A DNA stretch of 64,000 bases from Aphanomyces cochlioides (Eukaryota; Oomycota; Saprolegniomycetes; Saprolegniales; Verrucalvaceae). Position numbers and translations under genes: made by a program. The stretch lies in the NCBI GenBank assembly GCA_019828595.1, contig JAHQRK010000002.1, forward strand, positions 1,364,001-1,428,000, in the 5' to 3' direction. The stretch's first letter is position 1; every line of letters starts with the position of its first letter. The notes under the pieces are model-generated. The model did no database searches and was not told the DNA's origin. It saw only the letters and a program-made list of their open reading frames with translations. Below are positions 31,734 through 43,169 of this stretch, one piece after another.

Positions 31734-34700
31734 ATGTCTGTCGAGAGCGCGACGATGGATGAGTTGAAGCAAGAGACTCTAGCATGGGATAACAATCAGT
31801 TTATCAACCTCCTCCAGACAGATCTACTAACGTATTCGATGTCGGTGTCGATTGCCCCAATGACCAAAGTGATTGAAACCTTGGGTACTACAATGGTCGC
31901 TTCATGCAATTCAGATCTTGTGCTAGGCTCGACATTGTACAAGCATGACGAGACTCTTCAACAGCTTTTGAACCGTATGAATCATGCTGAGACCAAGCAG
32001 GATCAAGTAATTTGTGCATGGTTGAGTCCATGTCATTGATTATAGGCGAACGAAATGTCTGCTGCAACCACAGAAGACCTTCGGAGCCAAATTCAAGAGG
32101 CGACACAGGGAGTGCGAGCTGATTTACTTGCACTCATTCATTCGCTCGAAGTCAAGAATAATGCCATCGAGCAAGCAGTCCAAGCTAGCAACGACAAACT
32201 GGACAATTTTGCAGCCGAGTCTTCAAGATCCAGTGAACCAGAAGTGCCTACTCAAGACGAAAATCAAATTACCAGGAGGCTCGACCACCTTGAAACACTG
32301 ATTGATGGTCTGCAGAAACAACATTCATCACCACCATCTCTACCAACAAACGATGCGACTTGGAAAGATGATGTCATGGAACAAATGCAGACCCAGCTCA
32401 ATACTATGCAACAATACATGCAGTCTGAATTGGAGAATGAGCGCCAACGCATCAACGATATGTTGCGCGACCAAGCCGTCAACTCCAAATCAAACGAGAG
32501 CAAGGCTTTACCAAGTCCGACATCACCTTTGAAGCGAGCACAGAGCCATTCATCAGGTCTTCGTCCTGACGCTCTGGAGCTCGTGAAAGCTAATTCAAGT
32601 GATTTTCGCGCGACTGTGGATTTAGCACCAGTGTACGAGCGCCTTGATCGTGAAGAACAATTGCTTGAAGCATTGCGGCAGCAAATTGAAGGTCTACAGG
32701 AAAATTTGGACCAAGTTCACGCCGACTCGAAAAAGGTGTTGTTGACCAACTGAGCAACTGCTAAGTCACGAGCTTAGCTCCAAGACGAAGTGTCAAAAAT
32801 TGAAGTAACACCTTTAGTGGCGCCAGAAGCTTCTGCCGTCCCAATCGTTCCAAGTTTGGCACTCGGTGAAATGTCGATTTTCGGAAAATATTTGACGAGG
32901 TTGGGATAGAGCCACAGAATGAAGTGTTGGAGAACGAAGTGCACAGACTGATGCTTCTTCTTGAAGGTCTCACTCAGGAGATCCGAGAAATTCAGTGCCA
33001 GCAATCTGCTCGCAACCGAGACAGGGACAACAAATTGAACGAGTTTGAAAAGCATATCAAAGCTCTCGAAACAGCCGATCTCGTTCACAATTCACTCCTC
33101 GACACTCAAAAGGTAGTCTTGGCGATTGCTAGCTCTTGATGCTTGTTGGCAGGCTTCGATTCAAAAAATGAAACCAGAAATTGCCAAAATTGCATCGGAT
33201 CTCCAGGGACTCATTGATAATCAAGTACGAGGTGCATCTGCCGTCCTTGGAATTTCATCTTGCTCTAGAGTTTAATGCAAAGTTTCAGCAGTGCCAGTAG
33301 TGGTGGTGACGCCCCAGATCTCTCGATGGTCTTTGCAAAACTCGCTGAAATGCGCAAAGCTCAACAGGATGAAAATCAAGAGCTCAAAAATAATATCGAC
33401 GCAACTGTGGACAGCTTACGAGAGAATCAACAGCAATTGAACGCTCTCAAATCGGACGTGATCAAATTTGATGACAAAATCAACTCGCACGATACAGTGC
33501 TAGAAGCCCAAAAAGATCGAGAAGGAGTATCGAACGCTCATTTGGGACGGCAGTTAGAAGCTCAAATCGCATCGCAAAAGGATCTTGTGCAACGCGGCTT
33601 GAACATTCAAGAGAGGGTTTTGACAAGCCTACATGACTTGAGTCAGCGGGCGGCAGAGCTTCGACAAGATTTTGACAAAGATGGCGCAGTCGACAAGGCG
33701 AGAGAGATCCAAAAGCTCTTTCAGGCATTTTATCATATCGCGCCTCATATCAACCACGTCTTGGCAATTCCACTGAATGCTCATGACACACTCTTGCGGA
33801 TCTTCCATTCGATTGACTCAGGCCACCTTCCTCCTGACGTAAGCAATCAATTCGAGGTACTTACTGATCCAAATGTATAGCAAAACCGTGCGCTCTTGGA
33901 CTCCTTGAACGTTGTCCATCAAATGCTGTCCAGTTTGGAGCTGCATAATGAAACCTTCAACAAGCAAAATGAGCTCAGTCGGTCACAGGTAGGATGTTGT
34001 TGACATGAGAAAAGAACTCATCGTGGTCAGTTGGATGAAGTTTGGAATGCTTGGAACTCGAAGTTGCATGCAGACGCATTCGCGAAGATCACTCTTTTTT
34101 CAAAAGAGCTTCGTGATTTGGTCAAACAAGCACCAAGGCCAACTGTGGTTGCGCCACCACAGCAAAATAACAACAACCCAAGTGAGTTCAAATCGACAAC
34201 TTGCCTGGAATAAGCTCTGTAGTAAAACATGCGCTGGCTGACACTGGAGATGGCAAAGTGTTGGAAACAAAGCTGGTCGCGACGAATCGACGTCTGAGCG
34301 ACATTGAGGACAACTTGAGAATTTTGAGCAAGAACCTCACGGCGTACAAGCAAGACATGAACGAAAAAGTCACAGCTGGAAATTTGTCGAAGCTCAAGGT
34401 ACGACAGCCGGGCCAAAGTGTGCCATGACAACAATGCTAGTTTCAAGTATTTTCCGAGCTGGCGAAAATTCACGCATTCCTTGGTTCTGCGAGATTTCAA
34501 GGTCCACCGGGCGTACCTCTCAAAGTCGCCGAAGAAGGCGAGATCAAAGCAACTCTTGATGCACAGGCAGAACATATTGCCGGCTTGTGTAATGACCTAA
34601 AGCAAGTAAGTGATATAAAGCTCGAAGTGGTCTTAACAATTCACAGTCTATTGCCGATAAAGCAAAGGAAGGGGATGGCCCTGCCACAAACTCTCTGTCG

Positions 34701-35593
34701 AAACTTTCGTCCGAGAACGATGGGTTCAATGCCAAATTGGACGCCATCACTGAAAAAGTGGCAGATCTCTTCTTGACCCTCGAGCGTACGTGAACTCAAT
34801 TTAGTGCAGACGAGGTTTTACTTTATTATACAGTCAACCGATCAGCAGTCCAGCCAAAGCATTCGATTCCAACATACAACCCAGCTCAATTACTCGACAG
34901 TTTCGCGCAAAATATCGAGGCCAAGTTGACAGAAACCCAAAATTCGAATCGAAAGGTGCTTTTGGACGATACCTGACATGACTGAAGTCATTTTTAGCAA
35001 ATTGAGTGCATCAAGGAAGACTTGAATGACCTTGTGCGCCAAAGAGTTTCCAAAGCGCTTCAATCGTTGCCTATACCTCTCGCTGGAGGGGATGAAACCA
35101 CAGCAGGTAACTCCTTTAAGCGAGATAATTCTTGAACCAATTTCGCCTAGCTGCTAGTAAACCCATGATGTGCATTGCATGTAGTCGCCCTGTAAAACTG
35201 GAAGGCAGTGTTCAAGGTTCAAAAGAAAACGACTGAAAATGACAAAACATTGAGATAGACACAATTCATGACCGCCTGCCTGTTGAAACAATGGTGAAAG
35301 TACCTCATGATCCTGTATTGGTAAGCTGAAAGCCGTTGCTTTACTAAGTATTTGATGCAGGATGTCCCGATTGATGAGCCTGGGGATGAATATCACGTGT
35401 ACAGGGCAGGGTTTCGAATGCCAACCCATGATAAGTATGTCTTGGACAATAAATCGGAAGTTTTAAAGGGCCTGATAGGCGTGCCACCAATGCAGGCAAG
35501 AATTTGTTGCCACTCTTGAATAGTTTGTCACCGACACAATCTCCAACGAAGCGCAGCAGAAAGAAGCTGACAAGTCCTCAAACATCAGAGTAG
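31734..35593 (+). CDS. Coiled-coil protein with DUF4795/QRICH2-like tail, tandem copy 1
   Basis: Many-exon gene with introns of about 40-60 nt; clear junctions include 32006/32046 and 32871/32910. It encodes a long, mostly coiled-coil protein of over 1000 residues. Landmarks: SSGGDAPDLSMVFAKLAEMR at 33295-33355; LSDIEDNLRILSKNLTAYK near 34290; and the C-terminal MMCIACSRPVKLE near 35165 plus EYHVYRAGFRMPTHDK near 35390. The C-I-A-C-x-R-P-V and YRAGFRMP strings resemble the DUF4795 region of QRICH2, a sperm-flagellum protein. A flagellar role in zoospores is therefore plausible but inferred. The last exon (LLPLLNSLSPTQSPTKRSRK) is aligned by comparison with copy 2, and its acceptor is uncertain. 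Confidence 0.7.
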
Positions 35594-35837
35594 ACCCATG
35601 GTGGAATCAATTTCAGCAGATGGCAAAGGCTGTTTTTAAGACACGTTTTGATTCAAGGTAGGATAGTAAATCAATGGAATGGACTTCGGATCGTTGCCAT
35701 CTTGTTGGCCGTTTCACGGGCAATGTTCCGCATTCGGGGAATCGAGTCGTTGCGTTCCATGTCAATTATTGTCGTCGCAACATTGTTGTTGAAACTACAC
35801 GAATGTTACCGAGTTCATAGCACACTCTCGATTTGAC

Positions 35838-36970
35838 TCACCGAAATTGATATGGGGAACTCTCTGATGACAAGAAAAGATGCAGAATAAACACTCCGTA
35901 CCGTGATGCTTCGTATGAGCGGCCTATAATCATTTCTTGAAGAACGGTGTTCAAAATGGGAAGCATCTCAGGTTGGCGCATAATTTCTTCTCTGTTTTGA
36001 GACGACAAGCAAGAGTATTTGATCATCGCTGCCAGTTCAACCAATTCGCAGCCCTCTTGGCCTTGAAGATAATCGTTGCACAAACTGATAAAATTTCTTG
36101 GAGAGAGTGGAGGAACTGGTGCATTCTCTGAAAATCCATCAGCAGCCAGTGATCCAACGGAACAATAATCACTGCTCGAATATTCAGCTATCTGAGAACA
36201 CGGGAACATACGTGGTTTCTTTGATGGTGAATGACTCATGCCAGAAAACCTCGCAGAGGCGTAGAAAATTTCTCTCGTCACCCTTTATCGCATGTGAATA
36301 AACTCGATACACACAAACCTCAATGAGTGTGAAGTCGATTCTGATTAAGCCTTGTCGAGATAAACTGTTCTGCAATGAAACAACAAAAGCAACCTCTTCT
36401 GCGAACAAGATTCCATGCACACTAGCCTAGAAGGGATAAATTATCATTCTGGCACTTTACTCACTGTTGTATTTTTGCTGTGCTCTTCCCAGAGAAAACC
36501 GTGGTTAATTGCGATCTCTTGCAATGATTCCATTATGTCAGGTGGGGTGTGCTCTGAGTAGCACGTTGGATTCACATGTCGACACATTGAAGATAGCCGT
36601 GGACTTTCGGCGATGAATGTCACTTCAAGATGTACTTTCTCGTCTGTTCCTCTATAGATCGTATCATTTTCAAAATCACCCCTCTTCTGTGAACATGGGG
36701 TCGTCATTGCATCATCACAACTTGATGTCTCATGGTTTGGGAAATGGATCACTTTGCTTCGGCTAAATCCTGCCACTTCTCGTGCCAACTCTGGGCTTCC
36801 CAGACATTTTGAGATTGATCTCTTCACTCGACGAGTCTGAATAGGATACAAGACAATGAGTATCATCAGTCACAGGAAGAATTCACATCAATTTTTGCTT
36901 GGTTGTGTTCGCGGTCACCGCCTGTCTGGGCTGAGTGCATGGTTTCTTCCATCTTGTCTTGTTCCTTCAT
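35838..36970 (-). CDS. Unknown multi-exon gene between the tandem coiled-coil copies
   Basis: Reads from an ATG at 36970 (MKEQDKMEETMHSAQTGGDR), splices at about 36889 to TRRVKRSISKCLGSPELARE, then to ASVHGILFAEEVAFVVSLQN and finally to FYASARFSGMSHSPSKKPRM with the C-terminal helical part LVELAAMIKYSCLSSQNREE and MLPILNTVLQEMI. That last part could be an armadillo-like helical fold, but no family is recognised. It lies on the opposite strand to both neighbours. Exon limits are approximate. Confidence 0.5.
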
Positions 36971-37151
36971 GTGTGAAAGCGCGCGCAAATTCAAAAATGA
37001 TACGTTTCTCCAAAAATCATTAATTGGCTGAAAATTAAAATAAAATATCCAATGAGAATTAATACTTTTTGGATTTTACCCAGCTAATCAAAAGGCACAT
37101 CGATGAGATCTATTTTCAGCGCGGAGTTTCCTCTTAGACATATTAGGCTCC

Positions 37152-40100
37152 ATGGACGGCGACGCCACTCCTCAGTCTCATCTTCCACCTGGCCAGCACG
37201 ATGACCACACCGCTCAAGTGGGAGCTCACGCTGAAGGCCACAATACTGGATATCGCAAAACTTCTTACACTCCTGTCGCATCAAGTTGGAACGCAGACCA
37301 GTTCAATGCATCACTCAATGCAAATCTACTCACGTTTTCTGTGGCACCCTTGACCCATGTGATGCATGCTGTGGGAACAGCAATCCATCATCATGATATT
37401 ATCTTGCAGGATCTCGCCAAGCAATTACATCGCCTTGAGAAGGAACAGCAACAGGTTGAGTGCAATATGAGCTAATCAATTGACGCACAGTAGATGCATA
37501 AACCTCCAGTGGTATCACCAGAAGATCTCTTGGCCAAACTCGAAAATATCGAGAAACGGGTGAACGACGTTGAAATCAATGCTGAAGAAACGAACGCGCG
37601 GGAAGAATTGCTCACGGATAAATTGGCGGCTGTGAAGGACTTGGAAGACCGCATGGCCGAACAAGACGTGTCGCGAGACCAAATGAAGAAACGAACTGAT
37701 GAAATTAATGCACATTTGGAGAATTATGCTACCATGGTGGCATTAGATTCTCTGAAGGAGTCTTTGGCTAAGGAAATGCAACGAATGATCAAGGATGCAC
37801 TGGATGCTCAAGCGGATGAGAGTAACGCACGCTTTAATTCTCTCCAGGAGCAAATTTTGCTCATGCAAGCAGACAACGACGATGAAAACGATGCTGATAT
37901 CCTTAGGCCGGCACATATTGGGCCAGCTGAAACGACCATGGAGACCCACACAACAAAGAGCCGAAAAATTACGTCGATGCAAATGCTAGGAGATCCAACG
38001 TTGAAACTCCAACTCGATCAGCTCGATCAACAAGTGAAAAACTTGACTACACGCCTGCAAGAGCTTGAGACTGCGCGCGAGTATTCCCAAGACCAATTAT
38101 CAAACATCCGAGACATTGTCAAGAAATGCGATCAAGACGTTGCGCGATTTCAACAAGACATTTCAAATTCCTTGGACGACTTAGCCACTAAAGCAAGCAT
38201 CTCCGACGCACCGCCCATGCCAGGTACAAGTGTTGTACGTTTAGAATATCAATTAAGTGTTTGTAGTAATGTCAGCTCCAATTCGAAAGTACGAGGAAGA
38301 ATTGCAACGCCAAGGCGAACGCATCGACCGAATGACAAAGCAATTGGGCGAGCTCATATTACATCACTCGACAGATCACGAGACGTTAAGCACAAGCACG
38401 GTTGCAATTAGTTGAATTCTTTATCTCACCTGGACTCCATAGCATACAATCAAGATCCTGCAAGAAGACTTGAGAAAACTCAAAGCTGAACTTGACGAGT
38501 TTCAACAGAACCAGGTATGATAAAAAAGCTGTGGACAATTCAGTAATCAAAATGTAGAGCTTGATGCAAGGCTTCACAGGCTCTGGGGGTGGATCTGCGC
38601 CTGACTTGTCGTTGGTGTTTGCAAAACTGGCTGAAATGCGTCAAGTTCAGTCTGCAGCAACCGAAGACTTACGACATGAACTCGATCAACTCATGGAGTG
38701 GGTGAGAGAAATGAGATCACAGGGTCTTTCGTCCAAGCTACGGAGCGATAACAAGACTCAGCTGGCGTTGAGACAGTTGGATGCAGATATTGCCCTCCAC
38801 AAGGAAAGCTTACAACACCATCTCTCCTTACAAGAAAATGCCATGAGCCAAGTTACTGACTGGTTGCGTGCCATGCCGCTGATTCGAAAAGAGCTTGAAA
38901 AATCTGGTACGTTGTCATCTCGAGAATATTGAATGGTTGGCTCCCAATAGATTCATACGACATCCACAAGATCAATGAGCTTCAATCGCTCCTGAGGCAG
39001 CATCTTCGAACTATGCCATCAATTGCCTCATTGCAAGCATGCACTCACGACTTCCACGCAAATTTGCAACATTTGCGGCATGTTTTGGCTGAAATTCAGG
39101 ATGCAGCACCCGAGTCTGAGCAAAAAGAACGTGAAGAGGGTCTTCAAGCTCTTGTATCGCTGTTGTTGACACTTGAGAAGCACAACGAAAGTCTCGTCAA
39201 GCAATACGATAACGCCCGGCTTCAGGTTATCATCAAGTTGTATCGCACTAAACGATGACTGTGCAGATGGATGAGTTGTGGCAAGTCTGGAGCAAAAAGC
39301 AGTCGAATGACATGGACAATAAGTTCGCAATGCTCTCGAAAGAGATTACTGAAGTAGCATTACTCAAACCTAAAGGTGTGTTCATCGGCTTGATCCTTGT
39401 CCATGCTAAGGTTCGAATCTAGCCGTTGTTGCAACACCTCCACCCGAAACTCACCACGACAAAAAGATGTCGCTGTCTGCTCAAGCTTTGGCTATTGGCG
39501 AAGGCAATGATTCAATCAAGAGGCTAGAGCAACTCTTACTCACATGTTGCCGTCGTCTTGATGGCTTTGAGGACGATATACGAGCTCTTTCCCGCAATCT
39601 CCATGCCTATCGTGGGGACTTGACAGATTGTGTCACTGGAGGGGATCTCTCTAAGCTCAAAGTACGCTCTATACACTGAAGTTGATATTCATGCCTTGTA
39701 GTTTCAAATTTATGCCGAGCTTGCAAAGATCCACGCGGTGTTGGGATCGTCAAAATTCCAAGGCGCAGCGACCGCTGCTGTCATGAAGGCCTACGATGAC
39801 AGGGAAATCAAATCGACTCTAGATATGCAAGCACAATTGATTGCCTCCCTGTGTACCGAGCTGAAAAAGGTGCGCGATTTAATTTCACCCATGACTGATA
39901 AACATCTTCTAGGACAAGAACGAGACAGATCAACAGCAGCAGCACGACGAACGTGGTCAGGATGCCGAGAAAATGTTCAATGCAAAGTTGGACAGCATTA
40001 CCGAGAAAGTCGCCGAGATGTTTGTGTCCCTCGAAGGTAAATCAACGTTGGAGCTCTTTGCACTACCTGGGTGATGTTTAGTTCAGCGATCAACTGCCCA

Positions 40101-40939
40101 ACCACGAAATATCATTCCTGCATACAATCCAACGCTTCTTCTCGAAGCATTTGCTCAAAACATTGAAGCCAAGCTTGCTCAGACGCAAGATCTCACGAAA
40201 AAGGTCGCGATGCGTTCCATGATTGTGGATTGATTATGAAATTTAGGACATTGAGCGCATCAAGAGCGAATTGGGCGACAATGTGCGCAACCGCGTGAAG
40301 CGAGCGATGGAAGCCATCAAAGATCTCGTGCCTTCATCCGAGGCAACCACTTCTGTGGGAACAATTCCAGGGATGGTTTGCTGCATAGCATGTAGTCGAC
40401 CAGTTCGATTCGACACAAGCACTGGAGGTAGACATTTCTCCTATCGTCAACTTGCTCATGATGGTGTAGATGTTGTCAAGGAAGTCCCAAGAACAACGCT
40501 TGGTTTACCAGACTCGGATGGCGTAAGTTTATGGATTCCTTTAAAACTTAAACTATGTCTGTGATAGGACGATGACCAAGCCGAGCGTGAAGGCGATCCC
40601 GAATTTGTCTACCGGGCTGGTTTCCGAATGCCCGTCAACGAAAAGTAAAGCGTAGTGCTCTGGTTTAATTCAAATGCCAATGAGTAGGAGGAGCGTCTTA
40701 CCGTTGTTGGTTTCACCAAGAGCCCCGAAAGCTGGCAAAGGTCATGGAAAGAGTCGTCGATTTGTGAAAGGGGGATCAAAGAAAGTTGACAACTTAATGC
40801 GGGAGGTACTTCGATCTTAGTCATGTCATTCTTATGATTTTGCCAGGTCGATGACCTCAACATGGAAGCTCTGAATGCCGATAAGCAAAGCGATTTCAAA
40901 AAGGCTGGCGAAGTGCGCAAACCAGTGCCGCTCAGATAA
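37152..40939 (+). CDS. Coiled-coil protein with DUF4795/QRICH2-like tail, tandem copy 2
   Basis: Paralogue of the 31.7-35.6 kb gene with the same exon order. Exon 1 is 37152-37454; exon 2 starts 37494 (MHKPPVVSPEDLLAKLENIE). Shared landmarks: GGGSAPDLSLVFAKLAEMRQ near 38585, RRLDGFEDDIRALSRNLHAY near 39560, MVCCIACSRPVRFDTSTGG near 40375, and VYRAGFRMPVNEK near 40605. It has a basic tail (GKGHGKSRRFVKGGSKK) and ends at 40939. Long heptad-rich stretches indicate a rod-like coiled coil. Regions between landmarks have diverged strongly, so the duplication is not recent. A flagellar/axonemal role is inferred from the DUF4795-like tail only. Confidence 0.72.
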
Positions 40940-41865
40940 CACGATGTCTAATTTATAAAAGGGCTATAGAAGATCAATTGTCCGTCCTGCTCTGTTTCTC
41001 TTGGACATCGCAAGAGAATAACAGACTCCTCGCGTCATGCATGGCAACTCGAGGCGTTTCATATGGATAGGACATTTGCACAAAGTTGTTTATCCTCTTT
41101 ACGCACATACAATGATCGCTTCAAGCAACACATTTCTCAAATGAACATCTCGCTACTTGCATTTGTCTGCTTCAAGCGTGGATATCTAACAACACATATA
41201 CATTGAAAGGATTCGTCAGGCAGAAATCTCTTGGAAATCATCGTTTGTAGTGCTCTACGAAGCTCCCGTTCTTATTGTAATCACTCGAATCCATCATGTT
41301 GGTGTCACTTGGCTAATTTTGAAATGCCACAGGAGAGCCATTCGCTTCCACCCTGACAGGTAATTGGCTCCTTTATCCGGACGATATCCAATGGCTTCCG
41401 GATATTTATCCGGATATATTTTTGCCCTTGAGATCGGAAGACGTTGCAAGTCGTGGACATCTTGACCAACAATTGACTTGAATTTATAGTTCAAGTCAAT
41501 ACTACTCTGGTCCATAATATAAGCAACATTTGGGGTATAATTGGTGGATTAAGGCTGTTTCTACACTTCGAAAATAGTATATTAGGCTTAGCTCGAATTG
41601 TCTATAGACTCGCCTGTCCATATCATAAAAATTCCAACACAGACCGACAGAAATTCGACACTGTCCGGTTCCGGATATAAAAGCTTTACGTACAGCAACC
41701 TGGCGTAAGTCTGTAAACTTTTTGAACGACTTTGATTGGTCAATGAAATTTTGATCAACTACTGGCCTCACTTTTTATTTCCCCTTCTCGAGCTGAGTGG
41801 GTGGTGACATGATCCAGACGGCGGTGCGCTGCCAAGCGCAGAGGCACGAGCTCCATCCGCACTGG
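40940..41865. other. Intergenic with TATCCGGATA cluster but no gene
   Basis: Copies of the CCGGATA motif occur at about 41374-41418 and 41660-41675, yet no coding gene follows on either strand. It may be a promoter remnant or part of a repeat. Confidence 0.4.
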
Positions 41866-42063
41866 CTAGTTCGTCTTAGCGTTCGATGATGCCACCGTGG
41901 GCCCAATGGAACGTACGCACCAGTCGTTGACGGCACCGCCATGTAGACAACCTCTCTGAGGACTCATAAAGCCGCCGTCTGGGGACGTCACCGCCCAATG
42001 TTTGCGAGACAGCCATGATATTTGATCTGCTAACATTTGTAGATGAATTTCTCTTGACAAGCT

Positions 42064-43110
42064 CATTCTCTGCAACGCGCTCTCTCGTCTGTCGCGCCGG
42101 CTGCTTGTTCGTTTCGTCTGTCGCGCTCGCTGATTGTCCGTCTCATCTGTCGCGCTCACTGATTGTACGCTCGCTCCTTGTCCGTCTCGTGGCGCCGCTG
42201 CTTGTTCGTGTCGTTGCGCCGCTGCTTCTCCGTCGAGTTGCGCCACTGCTTGTCCTTCTCGTCGTGCTCGCTGCTTGTTCGTTTCGTTTGTCGCGCTTGC
42301 TGATTGTCCGTCTCGTCTGTCGCGCTCGCTGCTTGTCCGTAGCGCCGCGCTCGCTCCTTGTCCGTCTCGTCTGTCGCGCTCGCTGCTTGTCCGTAGCGCC
42401 GCGCTCGCTCCTTGTCCGTCACGTCGCGTTGCGCTTGCTGCTTGTTTGTCTGGTTGCGCCGCTGCTCGTCCAACTCGTCGCGCTTGCTGATTGTCCGTCT
42501 CGTCTGTCGCGCTCGCTGCTTGTTCGTTACGTCGCGTCAAGCCAGCTACTCGTTCGACGTGTTACGCCGCTGCTTGTCCGTCACGTCGCGTTGTGCTTGC
42601 CGCTTGTTTGTCTGGTTGCGCCGCTGCTCGTCCAACTCGTCGCGCTCGCTGCTAGTTCGTCTTGTCTGTCGCGCTCGCTGCTTGTTCGTGTCGATGCGCC
42701 GCTGCTTCTCCGTCGAGTTGCGCCGCTGCTTGTCCGTTGCGCCGCACTCACTGCTTGTTCGTTGCGTCCATTTCTTATCCACGTCTCGTTTGTCACGACC
42801 GTTGCTCATCCACGTCCTGTCTGTTGCGCGCGCTGCTCATCCACGTCTCGTCTGTCACGCACACTCCTTGTTCACGCTTCTGTCTCGACGACCTTCTTTA
42901 CGTATGTCTGGAGTACACCACCTTTCACTTTTCCGTCATTATCCACGTCTTGTCTGTTGCTCAAGCCCTGATCTCCTCCACGTATGACTGTCGCACACCA
43001 CGAACCACGTATCCTACTCCGTACACATTTCGTCTGTCGCCTGTCTGGCGCACACCACCAACCACGTCTCCGGCTTCGCTTACGTGTCGTCTGTCAACCA
43101 CGCTTCTTGA
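42064..43110. repeat. GC-rich minisatellite array
   Basis: Tandem, imperfect repeats built from CGCTCGCTGCTTGTCCGT, CTCGTCTGTCG and TGCGCCGCTGCTTGT blocks, about 24-30 bp each up to about 42780, then a related family with CCACGTCTCGTCTGTC blocks. Higher-order repetition is visible: two adjacent copies of a roughly 51-bp unit at 42319-42420. Unit lengths are near multiples of three, so long ORFs stay open on both strands (318 codons plus, 224 minus); these are not credible genes. Confidence 0.85.
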
Positions 43111-43169
43111 TGATATCTCTATTCGTCGTTGGCAGTACAAGTTGAGCCATTGAGCCTACACATGTTGTA

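Noticed and set aside
41866..42971. Long ORFs on both strands resembling RD-rich or LVR-rich repeat proteins
   Set aside because: Products of a minisatellite with near-triplet unit length; no start context, domain or codon signal.
42064..43110. Possible CRISPR array
   Set aside because: Repeats are directly abutting and degenerate with no unique spacers; eukaryotic minisatellite.
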